A stretch of 64,000 nt of DNA from Branchiostoma floridae (GCF_000003815.2 NC_049985.1:4740234-4804233); one strand, 5' to 3'. Counted from the stretch's first letter, positions 28,583-40,048 are shown. Made by a program: numbers and translations. The notes: generated by a model from the letters alone, not told the origin.

Positions 28583-31500
28583 CTATCCAGAGAATTTCTG
28601 CAGCCAGTCGCGAACTTCCTCAGGTTTGTATCCGTCCGGGCCCGGGTCGCCCTGGTAGACACACACGCCGTCCAGCACGATGTACAACCTGTGGACGACA
28701 ATAATAAGCAATGTAAGATCTCAAACATCAGTCAAATATTTTGCAAAAATGAATTTGTAAACCTCTGCTTTTCCTTATTGGAAACTAATCGCTAATTCTG
28801 TCGGAGCGTTTTCTGCCTTCCTTTGGGACTTAACCCTTGTCATACTGAAAATTGTTTTTTGCATATCTAATCCCCTAAGCTGGTTAATTAATCATATCAG
28901 TAAAACTTGGTCGATTCTGTGCTACTGCTGTAGATTTACCTCACCAAACAATGCGGTTTGCGCTGAGGTATGCATATGCCGCATTTAGGTGAGAAATGCC
29001 CCAACCCCATAAAGATACTGGACCCACACACAGAAATCATGCATGTTTTTCCCGTATACAGTGGACGCTAGTTAATTGCACGTCGGATAAACGCACACTT
29101 CGGTCAATTGCACGGATTCCTAAATCCGGTGGTGCCGGTGCGGCCCAACTGGATAACTTCGCATTATCGCACACGCCTGTTAATTGCACGGCATTCGCTG
29201 GCAAATTGGGTGTGCAATTAAGCGACTTTCACTGTATATACAGGCTCAGCAGGACAAGGATTTTAATATCCATGCCAAGACTGCGGCAACAATTTTGGAC
29301 GTCCGGACCAGGGCCAAACCATCATGCAAGTCTCACCAGTCAGACCATCTCCGCCACTAGGTTAGGGCCAACTTTGGACCCAGGCTAGCGAGAACAAACT
29401 TGCACACACACTAAGACAAACAGGCCGAAAAATAACTTTCACGGAGCTAAGGGTAACGGTTGCATGGCAGAAATCCTTGATATCAAAATTTCCCAGTCTA
29501 TAGCGTGTAAATGTGAAGAATCACAAATCCATGAAGGCGCATTTGTGTCACTTATCCTCAATAACTTTGTCCAATTTCTACATGCAAGTTATGTAAACTA
29601 TAATGTAGCTAATTAATTCTAAGGATCAATAAAAAAAACAGCACCTCTGTCTAAGCAGACATATTTTTGGAGTTAAAAATGGTATTCAGTACTGTTTATT
29701 CTGTTCTAGTACAGATACTGGTTGGTACAGGTACAATGTACACAGTCCTACGTGTGCTTAGCGCAGGTTGCTGAATCATGGTGTGCCATTGGTATTTGCC
29801 TATCAGCCATACCCTCAGTATTAACTGGCACGTCCCATTTTAATCACATAGTTTGCTTGAGACAGAACTAAGTGCTCTAGAATAGAACACATGGTGCTCA
29901 CTCGTGTGTCAGCATCGCGCACGTTCAAACCAATAAATAGATGTATGGATCTTTTTTTTTATTTATTGGTACACATATAAGACAAGACACAGTGGTAAAT
30001 GCACTCTAGCAAAGCTAATATTAACATTACCACTAGGACATTTGAAAATAAAATAAACAAAGGACAAAACAATGTGAGATCAAATTAAATAGTAGTACAG
30101 CAGTGGGGTGGCGGATCCAACAAATAAATATATATATATACATACAAGATTTTAAAGGAAAATATTCAATCAGTTTGAAAACGGTTGGTCTGGAGTATGT
30201 ATGTCTGTGTAAGTTGCATAATATGGGTATTTGTTTCTGTTGGTAAAGTGGGTGAACCCCTGAGTAAAAGTTGAGTTAAGACTGGGTCAGACGTAGTTTT
30301 CAAATCAAGGGTTAAAAGGTCTTGAAGATTGCAGAGAAGGGTTTTTCTAAGTTGGTTGTAGTTAGGGCAGTACAATAAATAGTGGACAACGCTTTCACAT
30401 CGGGAGCCACAGCCACAGATGTATGGATTTCTTTAAATGCATTGTATTTAATGTATCCCTACAGCAAACGGTGATGTGTGCTTCTGAGGAGAGCCAAAAT
30501 CACATTACTATACGAGACAGTCAAATGTCATAAGATCGCCACATACTTAAAGTCATTCTGAACAATCAGAAAACTCCCGTTAAACCTGTGCGGTTAAGAC
30601 GATAAATTTTAGACCTACTGCCAAGGGCCTGGTCAATGTCGTCGCGCGGTTGACTTGAGGCACACTGAGGGCATCCGTCGGGACGTCGTGCTTTTGTCGT
30701 AAGAAATTCAACCTTCGTTCTACTGAAATTGTTGTCGTTGCTCCTTGTCAGCTGTTGGCTCTGTCATAGCCTCCTTGAAATTCTGCGACATGAAATTCAT
30801 AAGACGACTGTGCCGTGCCGTAACTCTTGGGGCATGCCGTTTTGCGGAAAGTGCGACCAAAATTGAAATTGGATTGCCGTTAATCTCCAAGCAGTACTAA
30901 ACACGCAAAGGTACAAAACGATCTTTATCTTTGGTCTTTATCTTTGCCAAATCTTCTCTACGCTGTCGCAGTGAAATCGCTGTTTCCAGCCGAGAGGGGG
31001 ACGCAACTCACCTGTCGGGCATTGCGGCGTAGGCGCGCACGGCGGCGTTGTCCATGGTGTCCACCAGGATGGGACAGGGGATGTCGTGCAGGGCCAGCAT
31101 CTCCGCCGCCGCCAGTCTGTCCTCCAGACGCCGGTGCTGCCGGATGTCCATGTTCCTGCTCATGACCCAGCCGTCCGTGGGGTGCGCCTCGGCCACGTAC
31201 ACCACCACGAAGTCGGCCACGGCGGCGAAGTCAGACATGATCCGCTTGACCATGTCCAACTTCGCCCGGAACGGTTGTCAGGTGTTGCTGCCGAAGCTGA
31301 TGACCAGAGGGCGGGCGGCGCGGGCGAACTGGAGCAGCCGGCAGGAGCTCCCGTCAAGCCTGACCAGGGAGGAGTCGGCGGCCTTGCCTCCCGCGGTCAC
31401 TTCAGCCTCCAGGTTTAACATCTGCGCGGCCATCCTTCCTTTCCATGAAGCAAAACTTGTCAGCTCGTAGAGAAGTTGTTGGTACTCCTCGGGCGTTTCA

Positions 31501-31691
31501 AATTCGAAGACTCCTGGAGCCACTTTCTTTGAGCCTTTCTCCATTCGAGACAAAATTTGTCGTCCGAGAGGCGGGAAGAGACATGCCGCCCTGACCAAGA
31601 CACACATTACGAGGAAAAACGGTGTTGCTAGGACATAACGCAGCAGAAACCACACTGCCCCCGACGCTCTTTTCAGGTAGACGGGGGCCAT
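28583..31691 (-). CDS. Iodothyronine deiodinase (selenoprotein), proximal copy
   Basis: Exon 1 is 31691-31012 and the terminal exon is 28688-28583. The phase-2 junction ..CCC GAC AG|G TTG TAC gives 261 residues. Deiodinases remove iodine from thyroid hormones using selenocysteine. Here Sec138 is encoded by TGA at 31280-31278 inside VISFGSNT-U-QPF, and the frame continues immediately with RAKLDMVKRIMSDFAAVADF and the family motif VYVAEAHPTDGW. The N-terminus MAPVYLKRASG is followed by a hydrophobic membrane anchor (about residues 12-36). The terminal exon encodes YIVLDGVCVYQGDPGPDGYK and ends WLQKFSG. The start ATG is the one aligned with the second copy; an upstream in-frame ATG at 31730 is less likely. 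The residues around Sec (Asn before Thr, Gln after Sec) differ from vertebrate enzymes. A 3' SECIS element is required but I could not identify it by eye. Confidence 0.9.
29059..29234. mobile_element. Tigger/pogo-like MITE with TA target site
   Basis: Termini CAGTGGACGCTAGTTAATTG and the inverted tgcaattaagcgactttcactg, each flanked by TA (29057-29058 and 29235-29236). Repeated aattgcac words lie inside. It is non-autonomous and lies in the deiodinase intron. Confidence 0.75.
30120..30425 (-). mobile_element. LINE 3' end fragment (reverse-transcriptase tail)
   Basis: The minus strand encodes PYICGCGSRCESVVHYLLYC and then PNYNQLRKTLLCNLQDLLTL up to QTNRFQTD and a stop. This is the Cys/His C-terminal signature of non-LTR ORFs, followed by an AT-rich tail. 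It lies in the deiodinase intron. Confidence 0.75.
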
Positions 31692-32469
31692 TTCACGGTG
31701 CCAGGTAATGACTGACAAAGGTGAACCCACCCTTTGGTTTAAATATTGTCGGGGTTATTTACATGTCTACAGGTACAATGTACAAAGTCCTACGTGTATT
31801 TAGCGCATATTGCTGAATCACGCTGTCATTGGTGTTTGCCAATCAGACATATATATCCTCACTAAGTACCAATTGGCACGTCAAGTGACCGCGTCCGACG
31901 AAATATTCCATTTCTAATCTCTTAGTTTTCTTGAGAGAGAACCATGTGCTCTAAAAAGAACACAAGCTTAAGGTTTTCTCTCGTATGTCAGCATCGCGAA
32001 CGTTCAAGCCAAAAACTGGGTTTAAGGATCTCTGTGACTGCATGATTGTATCTAACGTATCCCCTACAGAAAGCGATAACGTACGCGTGCAGCTCTGAGG
32101 AGAGCCAAGATCACATTACTGTAGGAACAGTTTTAAGTCACCACATACTTAAATTCATTCTGAACAATCAAATACACTCCCGTTAAACCTCTGCGGTTAA
32201 GATGATAAATTTTATAACTACTGTTAAGGGCCTGGTCAGCGTCGTCGCACGATTGACTTGAGGCACACTGAGAGCATTCGTCAGGTGCTTTCGTCGGGCA
32301 AAGTTCAGCTTGCTTTGTACGGAAATTGTTGCCGTTGCTCCTTGTCTGCGATTGGTTCTGTCATAGCCTCCTTCAAAATTCTGCGACATGAAATTCGTAA
32401 GACAGCCTACTACGATGATCATGGTCGTGCTGTAACTCTTATGTCTTGTTTTCGGCATTGGAATATGAA

Positions 32470-32530
32470 TGAATGAAGACATTTATTGTACAGTTTTGCC
32501 CGACCGAGCTAAGTACAGGTCACAACAGGT
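32470..32530 (-). mobile_element. LINE 3' tail fragment
   Basis: The plus strand reads gacatttattgtacagtttt and cgagctaagtacaggtc. A related end lies at 56318-56358 (ttttattgtacatttatgct, cgagctaagtacaggtc). Confidence 0.5.
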
Positions 32531-32772
32531 CAAGATATATACATATAAAAGTATCACAAATCTAGTCTAACACAAAAGTTCGGCTTCTTCTCGCTTCTTG
32601 GTAATGGTGAAAATATGAAGCATGGTGTAAAAGTATGATTCAAAGACAATCAAAGACGCAAAGGTACAAAACTTCGATCTTTATCTTTGGTCTTTATCTT
32701 TGCCAAATCTTTGGTAGCTCAGCAGTCGCAGAGCGATCACAGTTTCCAGCCAAGAGGGGGACGCAAACTCAC

Positions 32773-33446
32773 CTGTCGGGCATTGCGGCGTAGGCGCGCA
32801 CGGCGGCGTTGTCCATGGTGTCCACCAGGATGGGACAGGGGATGTCGTGCAGGGCCAGCACCTCCGCCGCCGCCAGTCTGTCCTCCAGACGCCGGTGCTG
32901 CCGGATGTCCATGCCTCCCCTCATGACCCAGCCGTCCGTGGGGTGCGCCTCGGCCACATACACCATCACGAAGTCGGCCACGGCGGCGAAGTCAGACATG
33001 ATCCGCTTGACCATGTCCAACTTCGCCCGGAACGGTTGTCAGGTGTTGCTGCCGAAGCTGATGACCAGAGGGCGGGCGGCCCGGGCGAACTGGAGCAGCC
33101 GGCAGGAGCTCCCGTCAAGCCTGACCAGGGAGGAGTCGGCCGCTTTGCCTCCCGCGATCACTTCAGCCTCCAGGTTTAACATCTGCGCGGCCATCCTTCC
33201 TTTCCATGAAGCAAAACTTGTCAGCTCGTAGAGAAGTTGTTGGTACTGGTCGGGCGTTCTGTAGACTCCTGGAGCGACCTTCTTTGAGGCTTTCTCCATT
33301 CGAGACAAAATCTGTCGTCTGAGAGGCGGGAAGAGCCATGCTGTCCTGACCAAGGCAGTCAGGACGAAGAAAAGGGGAGCTGCTAGGACGTTAAGTAGCA
33401 AAAACCTGACGACCCCCGACGCTCTTTTCATGTAGACGGAGGCCAT
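32773..33446 (-). CDS. Second deiodinase catalytic exon (distal copy)
   Basis: A second large exon encodes MASVYMKRASG, a membrane anchor, SRMEKASKKVAPG, the same GSNT-U-QPF site (TGA at 33041-33039, Sec136), EAHPTDGW and the same donor MPDR|GTGAGT in phase 2. Only the leader and membrane anchor differ strongly from the proximal copy. No terminal exon is visible between 32772 and 31700; the nearest compatible acceptor is that at 28688. It could therefore be an alternative first coding exon of the same locus (259 residues) or a copy without its end. Confidence 0.85.
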
Positions 33447-33527
33447 TTTTGCGGTGACAAAAGTTGCGGGGTCATTTACATGTCAACGTCCGCACGGTCA
33501 TAGTACGGTAACGGTCAGTAATGTGTC

Positions 33528-33694
33528 ATCTCCAAGCAGATCCTACGGTGGCATAAGATTGTATCAAAAACTGCCAGAGGAGTAAAGCCGGCTTAAAGAT
33601 GCGTATGCGGTGTCCGTCTGACTCCCTTTGGCCGGCTGTACTTTCTTTGCCAGCTTTGATAAGAGTTATGGCACCGTAGGATCTGCTTGGAGAT
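33528..33694. mobile_element. MITE, ATCTCCAAGCAGATCCTACGG termini
   Basis: Left terminus atctccaagcagatcctacg; the right terminus is its inverted complement ending gcttggagat. The element is 167 bp and lies just upstream of the distal deiodinase exon. Confidence 0.85.
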
Positions 33695-33817
33695 TAGGAA
33701 ATGTGCACATCAGTGGTATCCAGGGGCTGGAAGAAACAAGCCCCTACCAGACTCTACGTGTCGCTGGCTGGAAAACAGTAGATATTGGGCAAAAATACAG
33801 ATAACACACGGCTGCAT

Positions 33818-34039
33818 ACTCTCCAAGAAGAGGTTAGGCTGTGGTTGTTTTTTCAAACTTTTTTTTAGTCGTTCTTATCGGGCTTTCTATTTTGTATTGT
33901 ATCTTGTATTGTCAAAACATAACGTTTGGCTGGCGGACTTCATGTTCAAGAAACAATTCAAAGTAGAAAGCCCGATGAAAATGACTAAAAAAACAAAGAA
34001 AAACAACAACAGTCGAAGCCTAACCTCTGCCTGGAGAGT
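33818..34039. mobile_element. Hairpin MITE, ACTCTCCAAG termini
   Basis: Left arm actctccaagaagaggttag plus an inner arm tcgttcttatcgggctttct; the right arm agaaagcccgatgaaaatga and cctaacctctgcctggagag is inverted. A relative lies at 37542-37700. Confidence 0.8.
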
Positions 34040-34377
34040 AACGGTTATACACCATAGGGTACTGTAACTCCTCTAGTGTGTTATCTGTACATTTTCCCAG
34101 TTTCTACTATTTTCGACCTCCTGACACAAAATTCTTGTTTGCTGGGCAAACAAAAACCCCGTATTGTGTCTTTTGAGCTAGTTCATCGCGTCAGCAATTG
34201 CATCATGTATTTAGCGCATGTTGTCAAAAAGTATGATGCAAAAGACAACTTAACACTCAAAAGTGCACAACTTCGTTCTTTATCGATATTTTTAAACAAC
34301 CTGATGCTAACTTTTAAGTCATCATGTGACATAGGCTAGGTAGCGCGGTTTGACGGTTTGTCCGTCGTTCGACTTTT

Positions 34378-34475
34378 TAACCATACATACTATTACGTCT
34401 TCAACCATGCATACTATTAGTCTTCAACCATGCATACTGTTACGTCTTTAATCATGCATACTATTACGTCTGCAA
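34378..34475. repeat. 25-bp tandem repeat, four copies
   Basis: Units of the type ttcaaccatgcatactattacgtc, slightly diverged. Confidence 0.85.
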
Positions 34476-34729
34476 CACATCTTTGAGCCTATCTTATCAG
34501 TAACACATTAACATGAGCATTTTTCCACTGAGACCAGGACGCTGGTAGTGTGCACTGAGGAGACAAACAACTGAAGTTACATCTAAATACGACCAAGGAG
34601 GTTGAAAGAGGGTCTTTTTTTTTTACCTCCTTGATACGACCAGCTTCGGTTGGATTTGTTGATGAACAGAAGGGTGCCCGATTCTAAAATCGACAGAGGT
34701 TCGTGCGTAAAATCTACCCTATCATATAT

Positions 34730-35555
34730 AATACCCCCCTCACATTATATACGATCTTCGGACGTACTTCGCGATCGCAGGAAGGTCGGCTGATTTTAAG
34801 ATCTTAAGATGGTCTTGCGTATTTTTCGCCCCAAATCTGTCCCCCTCACATATAAGCGAGCCTCGTGTGATCGACGGTAAATAAATCTATGATAATGAAC
34901 CTCCCATGACCTCTTGCACGCGGACAAGGGAACACAAAACGTTCCTCTAAAAAGGCAAGAGATCAATAAATGTTACTTATTTAGTTGTCGGAATCTTTTT
35001 AACCAATAAATGGAATGCGCGGGCATAATAGAAATGACACAAGATAGGAAAGTGTGTCACAAAGCCAGCCTACATACTGCCACAGGAGCCACAATGTTAG
35101 AATTACCCTCTCATTCCCAGAAATTCAATATTTGTAAACAATCAGAAGTCGGGTGAACGTCGCCCGAACGTCGCCCGACTAACGGGCGTTCGCCATCCGA
35201 TTTGCGCTCGATGATTAATAACTATGTCTGTGCTCGCCTATCGGTCTTCAATCGTTGGATTGACGCAAGACTATTGACCGATACCCTTGCGAGGTATGCA
35301 CGATTTGCACGCACGATCTGCGACTCGGTAAAGAGCTCTGCTATCTCGGAGATCTCCTGCGACTTGTCGCTTATGTTAAGAACATGTTTCGTTGCACCGC
35401 GACCGTCGTAAGACTCCTGAAAATTGCCGGCGATCCCTAAAATTCGCAAGATGATCGTGAGAACACCGGACGTCTTACTCACGAAAATATCATTTAGAGC
35501 TCGTAAACTAGTCTTCCGATCGAATCGCGCCTAATGTGAGGGGGGTATAATGGCG
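34730..35555. mobile_element. Non-autonomous DNA element, ACCCCCCTCACATTA termini
   Basis: Left end atacccccctcacattatat at 34730; inverted right end cctaatgtgaggggggtata near 35532-35551. The right-hand inner sequence (tttagagctcgtaaactagt) is the same family as the gap-interrupted element at 49621-49897. No transposase was seen. The related but less ordered sequence 35556-35910 may be a second, broken copy. Confidence 0.6.
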
Positions 35556-36624
35556 TTTAGTGACTTCGGCCATACCCAAAAAATCGTGCGATGATTGAGA
35601 CAACATCGGACGTTTTACTGTCGGGAATATCTAGCGTCCACCAGGCCTTCCTACGGGGGTACGGGATCGCAGAATTCGGGAAAAAGTCGGGATATTGGCC
35701 AGGGGAGTCAATACACGCTTTAGATTCCTGGCTGCGCGGCCGACCAACTCCTGTGATAGCAAAACTCCCCTGACAATCTATTCTCCCTATAATAGCCAGT
35801 GTAGTCAGTCTAGTATAGAGACTAGGCAATATCATTCAGAGCTCACAGACTCGTCTAACCTGGTACCCGAACCTATCATAGCTGCCCGTCTCTTTTATTC
35901 CATCTCTTAAATCCTATTTGCTATAGGAGACGAAGAGTCAGCAGCTACAGTAAATAGGTTTGGATGTCTGGCTAAAACTAGTCGGACGGCCGATCGATTT
36001 CCGCGCTATGTGACTGTGGCTTTACGCTATGTTGCGGCTGCGATTTTATCTTCTTTACTTCCACTAGAATGGCTGCCGGCTTTCTTAATGGAGAGGCATT
36101 AGTGTGCAATCCCTGTCTGTTCTATTCTTACGCTCCTTTCTTTTACACAATTAACCCCCCTTTGTTATTGGGTTTCAATCTCTCTCCCACACCCACCTGT
36201 AGAGTCTGTCACCAGGGTTTAGCTATCATTGCTTTGGGTGGCACAAATAAGGCGCCATACAGTACGTTAGATTCTACCCGTCCACTCTTTGATTGATGCA
36301 AGATTTTCTAAAGGTCTTTCAGCAATTATTCAAAAACACATAACGAGAAAAATTATGATTGAAAGGTAATCCAAAATTGTTGCTATATATTGCAAGAAGT
36401 ACTGGAACGCTGAAATAGTTCTTAGGCATGGATTCTGTTATAACAATAAACAGATCGTTTGAAATATTTGGACGGAATATATCTGGTTTTTCGACGGATT
36501 GGGCCTTAAGGTAGCATTTACGAGTGAATAGTTTACTGAAAGGTATCCAGGGTCCATTATATACACGTTTCTGGGATTAACAACAACAAAATGGCGGTGG
36601 TCCCTGTGTAAACTGCACGCTTGT
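35556..36624. other. Intergenic, repeat-derived, no gene seen
   Basis: Contains degraded copies of the 34.7-kb element family (atcgtgcgatgattgagaca, cgacgttttactgtcggg). The open frames at 35557-35835 and 36069-36296 have no protein-like features. Confidence 0.4.
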
Positions 36625-37275
36625 TTAAATCTTGAATGCTCGAATAAATAAATCCGAAGCTCGTCGTTGAAAACCTCTACTAGTACTAGCGGCACTGTCC
36701 GATGTCTTCCGTTTTTTCGCCGTGTCATCGTTGGGGTAAGATTCAATCCTGATCTTAAAGTAGGAGGCCACTGGCAGCAAGGTGTTCTCGTCTGTGTAAA
36801 CAATCACTCCGCTGGTTGATTTTTCTCCCGCGTCCTTTACAAACTTTTCCGTCATGTCGTCGGGAACTTCAAAAGAGTCTTCCCCCACAAATGTGAACCC
36901 CGGGTCCAGCACTCCGAACCGTAGCAGCCCGGTCAGCTTGACTTCCCGACCGATAAATTCCCTGTCAAACATCTCCCTCTTATCCAGTATGTTATCATCG
37001 ATCTCCTGCAAACATTCCGTCGCCATTGAAAGGTCGGCTTCTCCCAGGCGTTTTCCCAAGCCCGGTATAAACGTCGGGATCTCCTCGGCAGTCGGGGCGA
37101 CGTCCCCCCGAGGCTGTTGGAGGTTGTCCTCCTCTGAATCGAACGCGTCTTCTGTCAAACGGCGTTTGGGCGTGTTCGACTCCGCCTCGTCGTCGGTTGT
37201 GTCGTTATCGGGTCCCTCCCAAGTCAACTCGACCTCTTCAGATGTGACGCTCCGAATACGCACTCTTCTCTCCAT
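36625..37275 (-). CDS. Unrecognised intronless ORF, 216 residues
   Basis: Starts MERRVRIRSVTSEEVELTWE at 37275 and ends FIRAFKI. Residues 20-60 are acidic and Ser/Thr-rich with TPKRRL, a possible nuclear localisation or phosphorylation region. A compact middle (about 85-180) reads GLLRFGVLDPGFTFVGEDSF and later GVIVYTDENTLLPVASYFKI. A KKRKTSD patch precedes the C-terminus. The regular hydrophobic pattern makes it more than a chance frame. I do not recognise the family; it could be a single-exon gene or a retrocopy. The upstream GC-rich stretch 37280-37350 could be a promoter. Confidence 0.55.
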   Translation of the reverse strand: MERRVRIRSVTSEEVELTWEGPDNDTTDDEAESNTPKRRLTEDAFDSEEDNLQQPRGDVAPTAEEIPTFIPGLGKRLGEADLSMATECLQEIDDNILDKREMFDREFIGREVKLTGLLRFGVLDPGFTFVGEDSFEVPDDMTEKFVKDAGEKSTSGVIVYTDENTLLPVASYFKIRIESYPNDDTAKKRKTSDSAASTSRGFQRRASDLFIRAFKI

Positions 37276-37541
37276 ATTTTATTTCCTCACGGCCCGCTCA
37301 TATCATGCGAACTAGGTGACATCTCAAGCGGCCGCCGTCCGTAATGTAATAAACACAGCTGAGATAATAGCGGCTCGTGTTACCAGGGAGCGTTAACGTT
37401 ATTACAGAAAAGCATCACCCCAGGCGGTTATTTCTCGCATGCGCAGTGCCAGTGGTTTCCTTAGCCTGGGTGCCGGACTGCCTCCTAGGTTCACACTGGC
37501 CGTACTGTACGCGTAGGCAGTGGCTAACGGCTACTATCCAC

Positions 37542-37700
37542 GCAGAGGTTATTAGGCTCCGGCTAGTTGTTTTACGTTTTAGGCGTTGGTATCGGACGGT
37601 CTATTTTGTACCGTTTTCTTTATGCCTCGCGACCGATACAAAGCCCGATAAAAACGCCTAAAAACGTTTTAAAAAAGACAGCCAAAGCCCAACCTCAGCT
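37542..37700. mobile_element. Hairpin MITE related to 33818-34039
   Basis: Left arm gcagaggttattaggctccg and gttttaggcgttggtatcgg; the right arm ccgatacaaagcccgata, aaacgcctaaaaacg and gcccaacctcagc is inverted. Confidence 0.65.
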
Positions 37701-37704
37701 TAGA

Positions 37705-37880
37705 GAGCAGCTTAAGGCCCTGCCTCTTGAACTTTAAACCGTGAGTTCGATTCCGAATAGTTTTCTCACCTGAGAACCACGCTGCCGTCAAGGGTTGCAG
37801 TCCTAGGGAAAGGACATTAAGCTGTAGCACTGTTTATTGTGCTTGTCGAAAAAAAACTGGCCTAAGGGCAATTTTCACTT
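37705..37880 (+). mobile_element. Possible tRNA-derived SINE
   Basis: The B-box-like ccgtgagttcgattccgaat follows a degraded A-box, then a SINE-like body with cctagggaaaggacattaag. Low certainty. Confidence 0.35.
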
Positions 37881-38049
37881 CACAACCTGTGAATAGATTA
37901 CATAGCGTCCGTCTTCTCTGTTACGACCAGTGGATGAATGGCTCTTCTGTGACTGGATCGATGTCACTTTCACTTTCACAGGTCGGCTCCTCGGCTAGCC
38001 GGCTCCAGGGCCAACATGCACCCAAAGAAATTGTACCACAGCCCTTAAT

Positions 38050-38252
38050 TAGCCTAGGTCCCATTTCCAAATAGGGGCCCAGTCGGGCAGCTTTTGGGAG
38101 CGAAGAGAATGATATAAAAGACGTCAAAATCCACAAAATGTCAAAATAAGATTCATGGGTATAGTTTGTGTATATTGATAGATATACATTCTAATTCTTC
38201 ATTTCTTAAAACATCCCGGCCGGGCCCCGGTATGGAAATAGTCCTAAGACTT
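38050..38252. mobile_element. MITE, TCCCATTTCCAAATNGGGGCCC termini
   Basis: Left arm ctaggtcccatttccaaata, then gggcccagtcgggcagctt; right arm ggccgggccccggtatggaa and atagtcctaagac, inverted. Same family as 46508-46703. Confidence 0.75.
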
Positions 38253-38969
38253 AGACCCTGACGAACAGTCTGGAGTCCAGGCTATGGTTTCCCCGGAGCT
38301 GGTTCAGCATGTCACCGGGAAGGGATAGAATCGGTTACCGCAGGTCAATACCAGATGTTACCGCTGTAAGGTACACTGCATTAAGGAAATGAAGCCAGGA
38401 TTAAAGTGCTTTCTCAAACGCCGACAGTGAAAATTGAAAGATTGTACGAAGCCCCCGATAATGATAGCAAAAATTGGGCAATTAAGTCCAAATCGTCCAT
38501 ATGCATATATGCCAACACCTAACGTTATATTCCAGACCAGATATATTTTCCATACTGACATGTACGTAACAGATATGAGAGAGATACGGGTATACAGTAG
38601 TTACGATATGTTAGCTGTAGCATCTATGATGTATACATTAGAGCAGGCTCGTTTTATCATTGCACCATATTGATCAAATTAAAGAAAGCATTAGAAGTGG
38701 CTGAACGGTGGCAGACGCTCAACAAATCGATATCCAAGTCCTCCGGGCTATCCGGCAAATTTTCACTCATTCGATCAGCGAATGCACTGGTAGGTATTGA
38801 AAAAGTGTTACGCCTTGTCTAGGTTAAGGACAGATGCATTTTATTAGCCTAAATAGAGCAGCTACTGCAAGGAGCCCCGGTATAACGTTAAATAGTGTGG
38901 TACCCAGGCAAGCATTAATTTCAAGGAGGTAATAGAATCATTTTTCAGGTATAGTTTTTGTCGTCTGTG

Positions 38970-38971
<2 letters not shown>

Positions 38972-39027
<56 letters not shown>

Positions 39028-39270
39028 ATGTATGTGTGTGTGTTTGTGTGTGTACGCGCGCGTGTGTGTCTGCCCTTCTCATATCTGTCACTGACCATAT
39101 CTCTCTCCCTCGAGTTGTCTCTCTCTCTCTTTGCCTCTCTCTGTTCCTCTCTACTCTCTTCTCTGTGTGTATGTGTGTGCCTCTGTCTCTATCTCTCTCT
39201 CTGTTCCTGTCTACTCTCTTTGTGTGTATGTCTCTCTTTCTCTCTCTGTCTCTCTCCTCTCTCGAGCGGT
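38972..39270. repeat. (TG)n followed by (TC)n microsatellites
   Basis: A TG run at 38972-39062 and then CT-rich repeats to 39270. The overlapping open frames here are meaningless. Confidence 0.95.
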
Positions 39271-39939
39271 TTACCTAGTGTTCAGCAGCGCCTCCTGTCT
39301 GGATCAACGAGCAACGACAAACAAGTCTACAGCCAACAAGTGATGGACCCACAAAACTGTCAACAAAACGGGTTGTTGCACTGAATGCACTCTCTGACTT
39401 TTTTCTAAATATTTGACCAAAAAAAGACTATATCTTATTTTCACGTCATTTTAGGATAAAAAAACATTAATCTAAAATAAACTCATTGAAGTACACAAAA
39501 AGCTAGACAGTTCAGTTTATAACTTAACTCTCTCCCCCCCCCCTCACATTTTTGGACCAGTCTGATTCCCAAACTCCTCTCCGGGTGTAATTTTGGCGGG
39601 AAAAGTCCATATTTGGCAAGATCTTGGCAAGTTTGGAGGAAGCGACTAGACTGGCGGTCGAGGTCAAGTATCGCCAACAGGAAGACGAAGGTATGATGTC
39701 CCAAGTTTGTTTGGAATATGCTACAGAAACGTAGAGGTACATTTGTAGAAAAAGAAGATAGTGTAAATAGGCAGCTGTAAATAGCGAGGTAGCATTTTTC
39801 TTCTTGAGATAGAGCAAGGAGGTTGGGTAGATGGGAGAAGGGGGAGGGGGGCAAAGAAAGGTAACGGAATGTTACTAGTAGTAGTAGTCCCTTTTTAGTT
39901 CATGAACAACTTCGTAAGTATAAGACACCCAGCATGTGT

Positions 39940-40015
39940 ATATCACACACTCACACAGACACACATCATTACGTTCTCACGCACGCGTGTACACACACTG
40001 ACACAACATCATCTG

Positions 40016-40048
<33 letters not shown>

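Larger units (their letters stand above)
29730..33450 (-). repeat. Tandem segmental duplication with deiodinase exon 1
   Basis: The sequence from about 29732 (acaggtacaatgtacacagt, cctacgtgtgcttagcgca) to 31691 is repeated from about 31767 (acaggtacaatgtacaaagt, cctacgtgtatttagcgca) to 33446, including intron sequence and exon 1. The terminal exon at 28.6 kb lies outside the repeat. Confidence 0.8.

Noticed and set aside
31278-31280. TGA in the deiodinase exon as a sign of a pseudogene
   Set aside because: It falls exactly at the family's selenocysteine position, the frame continues with conserved sequence, and the same TGA is kept in the second copy.
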